Shown piece after piece: positions 44,817 to 53,109 of a DNA stretch of 64,000 nucleotides. Position 1 is the first letter of the stretch; each line of letters begins with the position of its first letter. The position numbers and the translations under genes were made by a program. Below the pieces are notes generated by a model. It was given only the letters and a program-made list of their open reading frames with translations. It ran no database searches and was not told the origin of the DNA. The DNA lies in assembly GCA_945890485.1 (NCBI GenBank), contig CAMDCN010000023.1, positions 59,070 through 123,069 on the forward strand, written 5' to 3'. Source of the stretch: Candidatus Sulfopaludibacter sp. SbA3. GTDB taxonomy: Bacteria > Acidobacteriota > Terriglobia > Bryobacterales > Bryobacteraceae.

Positions 44817-46003
44817 TGCTCGATTGGAACCGTGGACGCGGCGGCGCCGAAGCCCACGCGCTCCATCTGCGCGACGGTCTCCGCGCCGCTGGCGATGACG
44901 TTCGCCTCCTCGTCAGCAGCGTCGGCTCCGCTGGGGACGGGCAGGCCGACTACATCGCCTACGGCACCGAATCCCGCGCTGCCCAGACTCTCCTCCAGAT
45001 CGCCAATCCCCACGCCATCGCCACCGTCCGCCGCGCTGTCGCCGACTTTCGGCCCGACGTAGTTTGGGTCAACATGTTCGCCCTCCAACTCTCCCCCGCC
45101 GCCATCTTCGCCCTGGGTTCCGTCCCCAAGGTCCTCTTTGTATCCGACTATAAGATCATCTGCCCCCTTAGCCACAAGCTACTCCCGGACGATACCCGGT
45201 GCACCCTCCCCGCCGGCCGTAACTGTCTGCATTCAGGTTGCACCAGCTTCCCGCACTGGCTTCGCGATCAGTTCCGCTACGGGCTCATCTGCCGCGCCGT
45301 CCGCGCCTGCCAATCCGTCCTCACCTGCAGCCAATGGGTAACGGATGAACTTGCCGCTAACGGCATACCCTCCCGTCCGCTCCTCCTCCCGGTCCGGCCT
45401 CCCCCCGGTAATTTCCGGCGCAACCCCGCGCCCACGCCGACGCTCCTCTTCCTCGGCCGCCTCGATCGCGAAAAGGGCGTCGACCTCCTCCTCCGTGCAT
45501 TCGCTCAAGTTGCCCGGCAACTTCCGCACGCCCGTCTCCGCATCGCCGGACAGGGCCCCGAGCGTCAACCCTTAGAACAACTCTCCGCCGTCCTCGCCAT
45601 CGCCCCGCAAGTCGATTTCCTTGGTTGGTGCGACCCCGACCAACTCGAACCCGAGTATGCCCGCGCCTGGGCCATGGCGGCCCCTTCCATCTGGGCAGAG
45701 CCCCTCGGGCTCGTCGCCGTCGAGGCAATCGTTCGCGGGACGCCCGCCATCGTTCCGGATCAAGGCGGCCTCACCGAAACCGTCACCCCGGGCGAGTCCG
45801 GTTGGCACTTCCGGACCAACGACGAGGCTTCGCTCGCACAGTGCCTCCTATTGGCCCTTAGCGCCCCCTTCGCAGTCTCCCCGGCCACCATCTCTGCGGC
45901 AGTTGCGCGCTACGATGTGGCCGCACATGTCAATAGTCTCCGGATCCACTTCCAAGAAATCATTCGAACGGATACCCTACATCCATGCGTACCTCCCGCT
46001 TAG
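44801..46003 (+). CDS. Family 4 glycosyltransferase
   Basis: A 400-residue GT-B enzyme of the GT4 type. N-terminal: MRVLLMLDWNRGRGGAEAHALHL (the GGAE glycine-rich loop). C-terminal donor-binding half: TLLFLGRLDREKGVDLLLRAFAQV, RLRIAGQGPE, and the EX7E region PSIWAEPLGLVAVEAIVRGTPAIV. It retains the anomeric configuration and uses a nucleotide-sugar. The ATG at 44801 lies 16 bases inside the oxidoreductase gene; the 3' end overlaps the esterase gene by 19 bases. A frame continues upstream of the ATG but falls inside the oxidoreductase coding sequence. Confidence 0.92.
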   Translation: MRVLLMLDWNRGRGGAEAHALHLRDGLRAAGDDVRLLVSSVGSAGDGQADYIAYGTESRAAQTLLQIANPHAIATVRRAVADFRPDVVWVNMFALQLSPAAIFALGSVPKVLFVSDYKIICPLSHKLLPDDTRCTLPAGRNCLHSGCTSFPHWLRDQFRYGLICRAVRACQSVLTCSQWVTDELAANGIPSRPLLLPVRPPPGNFRRNPAPTPTLLFLGRLDREKGVDLLLRAFAQVARQLPHARLRIAGQGPERQPLEQLSAVLAIAPQVDFLGWCDPDQLEPEYARAWAMAAPSIWAEPLGLVAVEAIVRGTPAIVPDQGGLTETVTPGESGWHFRTNDEASLAQCLLLALSAPFAVSPATISAAVARYDVAAHVNSLRIHFQEIIRTDTLHPCVPPA

Positions 46004-48036
46004 CCCTCCTGCTCGTCGCCAGCCTCCACGCCCAATCACCGGCTCCCCTCCACGTCGGAGGCCAGTACGCTGTCCCCTTCGAAGCGTGGCTCACCCGCCA
46101 AGCCGAACAGCATTGGGACCAGCGCGAACAATCGCTCCAACGTCTCGCCACCGCCGAACAGATCCGCGAACGGCAAGCCTACGTCCGCCAAGTCATGCTC
46201 TCCGCCATCGGCGGCCTCCCCACCTCTAAAACCCCTCTCAACGCCCGCGTCACCGGCTCTTTCACCCGCGACGGCTATCGCGTCGAAAACGTTATCTTCG
46301 AAAGCCAGCCCGGCTTCCTCGTCACCGCCAACCTCTACCTGCCCACCACCGGCCGCGCCCCCTATCCCGCCGTCCTCGGCGTCGCCGGACACAGTGTCAA
46401 CGGCAAGGCTTCGGCGACCTATCAAGCCGCCTTCATCGGTTTCGCCAAACAAGGCTTCGCCGTCCTCGCCTACGACCCGCCCGGCCAGGGTGAACGTCTC
46501 GAATACCTCGACGCCGATACCGGTCGCTCCCGCCCCGGCGTCGGCGTCGCCGAACACAATATGGCTGGCCTCCAAACCCTCCTCACCGGCCAGACCCTCG
46601 CCCGCTACTTCATCTGGGATGGCATCCGCGCCTTCGACTATCTCCTCACGCGCCCCGAAATTGACCCTCAGCGCATCGCGGTCGCCGGCAACTCCGGCGG
46701 GGGCACCCAAGCCTCCTACCTCGCCGTATTTGAACCCCGCCTTGCCGCCGTCGTCGCCTCCTGCTACATCACCCGCTGGCGCGAACTCTGGTCCGGCCCC
46801 GGCCCCCAGGATGCCGAACAAATCTTCCCCCGCTTCCTCGAGAAAGGCCTCGACTTCGGCGACTTCGCCCTCGCTCATGCACCCCGCCCCTTCCTCATGA
46901 CCACCGCCATACGCGACTACTTTCCCATCGCTGGAGCCCGCGCCACTTTCAAACAAAATCAGCGCCTGTTCGACATGCTCGGCGATGGCCAGAAGTCCGG
47001 CTACTTCGAATACGACGACACCCACGGCTGGTCCCAACCCCGCCGCGAAGCCGCGTACCGCTTCCTCGCCAAGAACTTCCAGGGCCGCGACATTGACGGC
47101 CGCGAACCCGCATTGTTACCGGAAGAAGAGTCGCTTCTCTACGCCACGCCCACCGGGCAGATCGCCACCTCTGGCGGCCGCGAGACCGTCCGTACCCTCA
47201 ACCTCGCCGAAGCCCGCCGCCTCGCCGCCCTTCGCCCGCCCGTCACCCTAGATTCGGTCAAGAGCGCGCTCGGCTGGAAGGCTCTGCCACCCATTCCTCC
47301 AGCCCGCAAGCTCAACGAGGAGACGCGCGACGGAGTCCGCATTGAGAAGCTCGAACTGACTGTTGAAGGCGGCCTCCCCATCCCGGCCCTGCTCTTCCAT
47401 CCCGCCACCGTCCGCCGCACTATTGTCTATACCAACTCCGCCGGCAAATCCGCCGATCCCGATATCTTCGAACTCGTCCGGGCCGGCGCCCTCGTTCTCG
47501 CGGTCGATCCCCGTGGCTCTGGCGAAAGCTATCAATCCCGGGCCCAGGGCGGTTACCGCCAGGACTATCAACTCGCCGCCCGCGCCATGCTTCTCGGCCG
47601 CAATCTTGTCGAGATGCAAACCGCCGATCTTATCTCCGCCGCCCGATACCTCCAGAGCCACCCCGAAGCGGCCAACCGCGCCCCCGCGCTCTACGCCAAG
47701 GGCGCTCTCGGCCCGGCCGCCCACTTTGCCGCCGTGCTTCATCCGGCCATCTCTGAACTCGTCCTCGAGCGTTCCATCGTCAGCTACCAACACCTTGCTG
47801 AGGCGCCCGTCCACGAAGGTCTCAACACCGTAGTCGTCCCCGGAATCCTGAGCCGCCTGGACCTGCCTGAAGTCGCGAAACTCATCGCCCCGCGCCCCGT
47901 CACCCTCGTCTCCCCGCTCTATCCCAACGGCCGCCGCCTGCTCAAATCCGAAGTACAGGTCCCCGGCGCGAAAGTCCTCCTTCGCGGGGAAGGCTGGAAC
48001 CTCCAACGCACCCTCCCCCATTGGTTCGTCCAATAG
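45985..48036 (+). CDS. Secreted two-domain esterase, second domain degenerate
   Basis: A 683-residue exported protein (MRTSRLALLLVASLHAQ). Residues about 100-370 form an alpha/beta-hydrolase resembling acetyl-xylan esterases: LVTANLYLPTTGRAPYPAVLGVAGH, YDPPGQGERLEYL, the nucleophile serine near residue 236 in AGNSGGGTQ, and histidine in YDDTHGWSQP near 348. Residues about 440-683 repeat the fold (RRTIVYTNSAGKSAD, VLAVDPRGSGES), but where the second nucleophile is expected the sequence reads ALYAKGALGPAAHF, with no serine. So the protein has one probable active esterase and one probable binding domain. Its coupling to the glycan operon (19-base overlap) suggests removal of acetyl groups from a polysaccharide. 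Confidence 0.85.
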   Translation: MRTSRLALLLVASLHAQSPAPLHVGGQYAVPFEAWLTRQAEQHWDQREQSLQRLATAEQIRERQAYVRQVMLSAIGGLPTSKTPLNARVTGSFTRDGYRVENVIFESQPGFLVTANLYLPTTGRAPYPAVLGVAGHSVNGKASATYQAAFIGFAKQGFAVLAYDPPGQGERLEYLDADTGRSRPGVGVAEHNMAGLQTLLTGQTLARYFIWDGIRAFDYLLTRPEIDPQRIAVAGNSGGGTQASYLAVFEPRLAAVVASCYITRWRELWSGPGPQDAEQIFPRFLEKGLDFGDFALAHAPRPFLMTTAIRDYFPIAGARATFKQNQRLFDMLGDGQKSGYFEYDDTHGWSQPRREAAYRFLAKNFQGRDIDGREPALLPEEESLLYATPTGQIATSGGRETVRTLNLAEARRLAALRPPVTLDSVKSALGWKALPPIPPARKLNEETRDGVRIEKLELTVEGGLPIPALLFHPATVRRTIVYTNSAGKSADPDIFELVRAGALVLAVDPRGSGESYQSRAQGGYRQDYQLAARAMLLGRNLVEMQTADLISAARYLQSHPEAANRAPALYAKGALGPAAHFAAVLHPAISELVLERSIVSYQHLAEAPVHEGLNTVVVPGILSRLDLPEVAKLIAPRPVTLVSPLYPNGRRLLKSEVQVPGAKVLLRGEGWNLQRTLPHWFVQ

Positions 48037-48139
48037 GCTGGACTACCCTTGACTCCCTGTGGAGCGGCTGATAAAAAGTCTTCATCTCTGCGAGGGCTAG
48101 CGCCCACCGATTAGGCAACAGAGTTGGAGTAAACATCCC

Positions 48140-51100
48140 ATGAGTCGTTCTTCCGCGCTGATTACGGCATTCGTGTGTTTGGCCCTCTCGGCCTCGAACC
48201 TCTTTTCGCAGGGCACCCAAGGCTCCATCTCGGGCACTGTCTTTGACGCCTCCGGCAGCGTCCTCCCCGATGCCGTCGTCCGGCTCACGAACGACGGAAC
48301 CGGCCAGCGTTGGGAGTCCCGCACTGGCGCCACGGGCAACTTCAACTTCCCCGCCTTGCTCCCCGGACGATACACCCTCGAAGGCGAACGAACCGGTTTC
48401 AAAACCGTCCGCAACTCCGGCATCGTTCTCCAGGTAGCTCAAAGTGCCACCGTCGACCTCCGCCTCGAAGTCGGCTCCCTTGCTGAACGCGTCGAAGTCA
48501 CCGCCAGCGCCCCCGTCCTCAATCGAGAAAGCGCCGCCGTCGGCCAGGCCATCGAGAACAAACAAATCCTCGACATGCCCCTCAACGGACGCAACTTCCT
48601 CCAACTCGGACTCCTCGTCCCCGGCGCCAGCGAAAACCCCGGCGCCCAAAGCCAGTTCAGCATTAACGGCATGCGCGGCAACATGACGTCCACCCTCCTC
48701 GACGGCATGGAAGTCCGCGCCGTCCGCAACGGCCGCCCCGCTCTCCAACCCTCCGTCGACGCCCTCCAGGAATTCCGCATCCAGCAGAACGCTTTCAGCG
48801 CCGAATTCGCCACCGGCACCGCCGTCATCAACGTCGCCTTCAAATCCGGTACCAATGGCTTCCACGGCACCGCCTACGAATTCCTCCGCAACGACAAACT
48901 CGACTCCCGCAACGTCTTTGATCGCACCCCCACCCTCCCGCCGTTCCGCCGCAACCAGTTCGGCGTCGCCGCCGGCGGCCCCGTCATCAAAAACAAGCTC
49001 TTCTTCTTCGCTAACTACGAAGGTCTCCGCACCCGCCGCTCCCGCACCGTCTTCGCCAACGTCCCCACCCCTGCCCAACTCAGCGGCGACTTCACCGGCT
49101 CCCCCCTCATCTTCGATCCCCTCGTTGTCACCAACGGCCTCCGCCAACCCTTCCCCGGCAACCGCATCCCCGCCGGCCAAGTCTCCCAATACGCCCGCGC
49201 CGCCGCCAAACTCTACCCCACGCCGAACCTCACCGGCGTCCCTGGACAGAACTACGTCACCCAGCGCCCCAACCCCGATGACGCCGACCAGGGTAACCTT
49301 CGCATGGATTCCGTGCTCACCGAAAAACACAACCTCTTCGGGCGCTTCTCCGAATCCCGCGCCAACAACGAAACGCTCACCGCCCTCCCCTACACCGGCA
49401 GTCTCAATACCAGCAATGGCCGCAACGCCACGCTCAGCCACACCTGGCTCGTCAGCCCCTCCACCATCAATCAGTTCCGTCTCGGCTATACCGGTATTGA
49501 TGTCTTTGTCGGCAACCCGCTCGCCGCTACACCCCTCGCCATCACTGAGTTCGGCCTCCGCAATCTAAATATTCCCGGCAACGCCCAAGGCAGTCCCCAG
49601 CTCAACATCGTCGGCATCACCACCATGGGCAGCGGCCCCTTCACGCCGCAGGGCTCGAAGGAACACCTCTACGAACTGGGCAACGATCTTACGCTCCAAC
49701 GTGGCCGCCACGCCTTCAAAGCTGGCTTTGTCGCCCGCCGCTATCGCCCCGCCCTGCGCGCCCTGCTCACTCCCAATGGCATCCTGAACTTTGAAAACCG
49801 ATTCAGCAACCAGATCGGCGTCGCCGGCACCGGAACCTCTATCGCCGATTTTGTCCTCGGCTACCCGCTCTCCGCCCGCGTCGGCACTCCCATCCAAACC
49901 AACGGCTTCGTCGACCTCGCCTATCACAACTATGGCTTCTACCTCCAGGACGACTTCAAGCTCAGCCCCAAACTCACCCTCAATCTCGGCCTCCGCTACG
50001 AATACCAGAACCCCATTCGCGAACGCTACAACTCCGCTCGCAGTTGGAGTGTCGCCGAACAACGCTTCCTCGAAGTTGGCAAGGACCTCCCCTCGCTCAC
50101 CGCCCCGGACCGCAACAACTTCGCCCCCCGCGTCGGCGTCGCTTATAGCCTCACCCCCAAAACCGTCATCCGTGCCGGCGCTGGCCTTTTTTATGGCTTC
50201 ATCCGCGGAGACGAGTACCCCATCTACCAGCTCAACCCCCCGTTCTCGAACGACGCCACCATCAACTCCGATCCCCTCCGCCCCACCCTCCTGCCGGGTG
50301 TCCTCTTTCCCGCGCCCTCCAGCGAACTGCGGCCCGGCACCAACGTCTTCTCCATCGACTATCAGCTCCCTGCCAGCCAAACCTATCAGTGGAATGTCAC
50401 CCTTCAGCGGGAGTTACTCGCAAACTTAGCCCTGGAGTTGGCGTACGTCGGCTCCAAGTCTTCGAATCTCACTGGCCGCTCTCTTCCGAATCAGGCCATC
50501 CCGGACGTTGATCCCACCCGCCCCACGCCAATTCAATCCCGCCGGCCCAACCCCTTGATCGGTGACGTCAGCCTTACCGGCGCCCTCGACCCGGCCAATT
50601 ACAACGCCCTCCAGGCCAAACTCGAACGCCGATACGCCGCCGGTCTCTCCCTGCTGGGCGCCTTCACCTACAGTAAAGCGCTCGGCATCAGTGAAGGTGG
50701 CGATCAATCCACCGTCATGGACACCCGGGACCGCCGCCGCGACTACGGTCCGCTCCCCTACGATCAGCGCTTCCGCTTCACCATGAGTTTCGCCTACGAA
50801 CTCCCCTTCGGCAAAGGCAAGCAGATGTTGAACAGCATCCCCGCCTGGGCCGATGTGGCCCTCGGCGGTTGGCAACTCGGTGGCATCGTCACCATGCGGG
50901 TCGGCGAAGCCCGCTCCCCCGCTGGCAACGTCTCGGCCAACGTCGGCCGCTCTGATCGCAATCGCCCGGACCGCATCGGCGCCGGCAATCTCCCTCGTGA
51001 CGAACGCGGTGTCAACCGCTGGTTTGACACTTCCGCCTTCCGGCCCCAGGCCTTCGGACGCTTCGGAAACTCTGGCGAGGGCGTCCTCCGCATGCCCGGA

Positions 51101-51304
51101 GCCAACAACTGGGACCTCAGCCTCCTCAAGAACTTCCGCATTACGGAAACCAGTTCGCTCCAATTCCGCAGCGAATTCTTCAGTGCGTTCAACCACCCCC
51201 TCTATGGCTTCCCCGGTCTAACCATCGGCACGCCCCAGTTCGGAGTCATCACCACGGCCAGCGGCTCCCGCTCCATTCAAATGGCGTTAAAGCTGATTTG
51301 GTAA
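48140..51304 (+). CDS. Oar-type TonB-dependent receptor
   Basis: A 1,054-residue outer-membrane receptor. Signal peptide MSRSSALITAFVCLALSASNLFSQ, then the carboxypeptidase-regulatory-like domain (GSISGTVFDASGSVLPDAVVRL), the plug (ILDMPLNGRNFLQLGLLVPGA; SINGMRGNMTSTLLDGME; FKSGTNGFHGTAYEFLRN) and a barrel with FRFTMSFAYELPFGKGKQ and a terminal IQMALKLIW. A GGAG lies 10 bases before the ATG. It shares architecture with the other receptor but the plug and loops differ, so the ligand is probably different. It stands 103 bases after the esterase gene, suggesting possible co-transcription with the glycan operon, though a separate promoter is as likely. Confidence 0.93.
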   Translation: MSRSSALITAFVCLALSASNLFSQGTQGSISGTVFDASGSVLPDAVVRLTNDGTGQRWESRTGATGNFNFPALLPGRYTLEGERTGFKTVRNSGIVLQVAQSATVDLRLEVGSLAERVEVTASAPVLNRESAAVGQAIENKQILDMPLNGRNFLQLGLLVPGASENPGAQSQFSINGMRGNMTSTLLDGMEVRAVRNGRPALQPSVDALQEFRIQQNAFSAEFATGTAVINVAFKSGTNGFHGTAYEFLRNDKLDSRNVFDRTPTLPPFRRNQFGVAAGGPVIKNKLFFFANYEGLRTRRSRTVFANVPTPAQLSGDFTGSPLIFDPLVVTNGLRQPFPGNRIPAGQVSQYARAAAKLYPTPNLTGVPGQNYVTQRPNPDDADQGNLRMDSVLTEKHNLFGRFSESRANNETLTALPYTGSLNTSNGRNATLSHTWLVSPSTINQFRLGYTGIDVFVGNPLAATPLAITEFGLRNLNIPGNAQGSPQLNIVGITTMGSGPFTPQGSKEHLYELGNDLTLQRGRHAFKAGFVARRYRPALRALLTPNGILNFENRFSNQIGVAGTGTSIADFVLGYPLSARVGTPIQTNGFVDLAYHNYGFYLQDDFKLSPKLTLNLGLRYEYQNPIRERYNSARSWSVAEQRFLEVGKDLPSLTAPDRNNFAPRVGVAYSLTPKTVIRAGAGLFYGFIRGDEYPIYQLNPPFSNDATINSDPLRPTLLPGVLFPAPSSELRPGTNVFSIDYQLPASQTYQWNVTLQRELLANLALELAYVGSKSSNLTGRSLPNQAIPDVDPTRPTPIQSRRPNPLIGDVSLTGALDPANYNALQAKLERRYAAGLSLLGAFTYSKALGISEGGDQSTVMDTRDRRRDYGPLPYDQRFRFTMSFAYELPFGKGKQMLNSIPAWADVALGGWQLGGIVTMRVGEARSPAGNVSANVGRSDRNRPDRIGAGNLPRDERGVNRWFDTSAFRPQAFGRFGNSGEGVLRMPGANNWDLSLLKNFRITETSSLQFRSEFFSAFNHPLYGFPGLTIGTPQFGVITTASGSRSIQMALKLIW

Positions 51305-51359
51305 CAGCCCGCTGAACATTCCGTTGAGTCTGCGCCGGATTTTCAGTACCCTGTATGCC

Positions 51360-52577
51360 ATGACAACCCGGCGTAACTTTGTAGTCTCTGCCATGGCGGC
51401 CGGCGCAGCCTTCGCCAACTCCAAAACCTTTCCTTACCAGGAATTCGAGCAGCGCATCGCCAAAAAAGACTTCCGAGACATGACCAAGGAAGTGCTCCCC
51501 ACGCCCTGCATGGTCGTCGATCTCGATCTCTTTGAGAAGAACCTCAAGACCATGGCCGACTACGCCAAGTCCGCCCCCATCCAGCTTCGCCCCCACGTTA
51601 AAGTCCATAAGAGCGTCGACATCGCCAAGCGTCAGGTCGCTCTCGGCGCTATCGGTATCACTTCCGCCACCATCGCCGAGAGCGAGCTCATGTCCCGCGG
51701 CGGCATCAAGGGCGTCCTCTGGACCAAACAGCCCGCCAGCTACAACAACATCGTCCGCGCCATCGCTCTCAGCAAAGCCGACCCCACCTTCATGTTCGTC
51801 GTCGACGACGCCTCGGTCCTCGCCAAGGTCGAAGAGGCTGCCGTCGCCGCCAAAGTGAATTGCCGCCTGGTCGTCTCCGTCTTCGCCGGCCTCACTCGCC
51901 AAGGCATCGCCAACGGCCAACCCGCCGTCGATCTCGCCAAGCGCGTCATGTCCACCAAGAACGTCAGCTTTGAAGGCTGGATGGCTTACTCCGGCGGCGC
52001 CTCCCACACCAAAGGCTGGGAAGCCCGCCGCAAGAAATCCGTGGAAGACCTCTCCGGCGTCAACGAAACGGTAGCTCTGGCCAAGAAAGCAGGCCTCCCC
52101 AATGGCATCGTCAGCGGCGGCTCGACCGGTACCTATAACATGGACCACGAACTCGGCCTGACCGAACTCGAGTGCGGCAGCTACGTCTTCATGGACTCCC
52201 TGTACCGTGCCGTCGGCGGCAAGTCCGACGACAAAGTCTACACCGACTTTGAAAACTCTCTCAGCATCATCACGACGGTTGATAGCAAGCACCACGCCGG
52301 CCAGGCCACCATCGACTACGGCAACAAGGCCCTCCTCCAGCCCACAGATCAGGTGAAAGGCATGCCCTGGATGAAGCTCGAAAAGCAGGGCGCCGAGTAT
52401 GGCATCCTTCGCTGGACGGACGGCGGCGGAGAAACGAAAGTGGGCGACCGCGTCGAGATCTACTGTTCCAACCTCGATATGAGCACCAACTGCTACGACC
52501 GCTACTACATCGCGCGAGGCAACCAGATTGTCGACGTATGGCCCATCATGGGCCGCGCCGGCGCCGCGCAGCGGTAG
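51360..52577 (+). CDS. Exported DSD1-type PLP enzyme (D-threonine aldolase/D-serine dehydratase family)
   Basis: A 405-residue protein beginning MTTRRNFVVSAMAAG, a twin-arginine-like signal; Tat export suits a protein that folds with PLP in the cytoplasm. The alanine-racemase N-terminal TIM barrel carries the PLP lysine in RPHVKVHKS (K81 or K84), with GGSTGTY and ELECGSYVFMDS as phosphate and substrate regions. In active relatives the metal site reads PxHxC or HxD before TxNLYDRYY. Here the aligned stretch is IYCSNLDMSTNCYDRYY, with asparagine where the histidine is expected. Metal-dependent activity is therefore uncertain. The ATG at 51360 was chosen over one 12 codons earlier because the signal starts there. 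Confidence 0.85.
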   Translation: MTTRRNFVVSAMAAGAAFANSKTFPYQEFEQRIAKKDFRDMTKEVLPTPCMVVDLDLFEKNLKTMADYAKSAPIQLRPHVKVHKSVDIAKRQVALGAIGITSATIAESELMSRGGIKGVLWTKQPASYNNIVRAIALSKADPTFMFVVDDASVLAKVEEAAVAAKVNCRLVVSVFAGLTRQGIANGQPAVDLAKRVMSTKNVSFEGWMAYSGGASHTKGWEARRKKSVEDLSGVNETVALAKKAGLPNGIVSGGSTGTYNMDHELGLTELECGSYVFMDSLYRAVGGKSDDKVYTDFENSLSIITTVDSKHHAGQATIDYGNKALLQPTDQVKGMPWMKLEKQGAEYGILRWTDGGGETKVGDRVEIYCSNLDMSTNCYDRYYIARGNQIVDVWPIMGRAGAAQR

Positions 52578-53109
52578 CAAACATTCATTCATAGGGAGTT
52601 CCGTGGGGCCCGTGCGCGTAGCCGGACCCCTTCGTCCCTCCCTCAAACGCCCGCAACGCGGAGTTGTGCCTCATTGTAACGAGCTGATCTTTCGGACTCT
52701 GTCCAGCCCTAACGAGTCCCATCGCCTGGATTCGAGCTCCAGTGGCCTCCTCGCAACAGTTTGCGAGGAACGGCCTCGTGGGTGCCCCACATACACAAGT
52801 TCCCCTCCACCGTCCGGGTAGAAATAGATTGCCGCCGAAAGGGCCACCGGTCCGCAGTCGAGGCAGGGAAGTGGTCGAGCCCGTCTGACCCGAATCAGGA
52901 ATTGGCCGGAGAGAGCTAGCGGTGGCGCCGTGCCGCGAGTAGGGAAGCACGGTGACGCGGTCCCCCCCGGCTCCTCCACTCGTCCCCCGCCCCCATAGCG
53001 CCGACGCATAGTGCCTTCCACCTGATATGCGAGCGGCTCAGTGCCTTAGAGGCGTGCCTTTCTAAGGCATTGCCCTGATGGAAAATTGGTACCAACGTCC
53101 TATCCGGAA
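52578..53109. other. Intergenic region, 532 bases, before the GGDEF-EAL gene
   Basis: No supported gene. It contains a hairpin at 52749-52768 (CCTCGCAA-CAGT-TTGCGAGG, 8 base pairs), a second inverted repeat at 53042-53069 (TGCCTTAGA/TCTAAGGCA) and repeats described separately. A minus-strand frame (52671-53021) codes a basic, proline- and arginine-rich sequence that looks like a chance reading. I looked for a c-di-GMP riboswitch pattern and did not find one. Confidence 0.4.
53010..53095 (+). promoter_or_regulatory. Cluster of short repeats ahead of the GGDEF-EAL gene
   Basis: GTGCCTT occurs three times (53011, 53041, 53054); the first two copies read AGTGCCTT exactly 30 bases apart. TGCCTTAGA (53042-53050) also pairs with TCTAAGGCA (53061-53069). 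The perfect palindrome TTGGTACCAA lies at 53086-53095, 14 bases before the ATG. The set looks like protein-binding sites or a leader hairpin controlling the c-di-GMP enzyme; no regulator is identified. Confidence 0.35.

Noticed and set aside
47942..49441. Minus-strand frame of 499 codons
   Set aside because: It runs across the end of the esterase and the start of the Oar receptor on the other strand, both strongly supported; no recognisable domain.
51249..52646. Minus-strand frame of 465 codons
   Set aside because: Antisense to the DSD1-type enzyme, which has clear PLP motifs; aspartate/glycine-rich shadow.
52671..53021. Possible minus-strand gene of 116 codons in the 532-base gap
   Set aside because: Basic, proline-rich composition, no ribosome-binding site and no recognisable family; kept as intergenic.
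52578..53109. c-di-GMP riboswitch before the GGDEF-EAL gene
   Set aside because: I looked for the conserved GEMM core and found none; only short repeats and hairpins are present.
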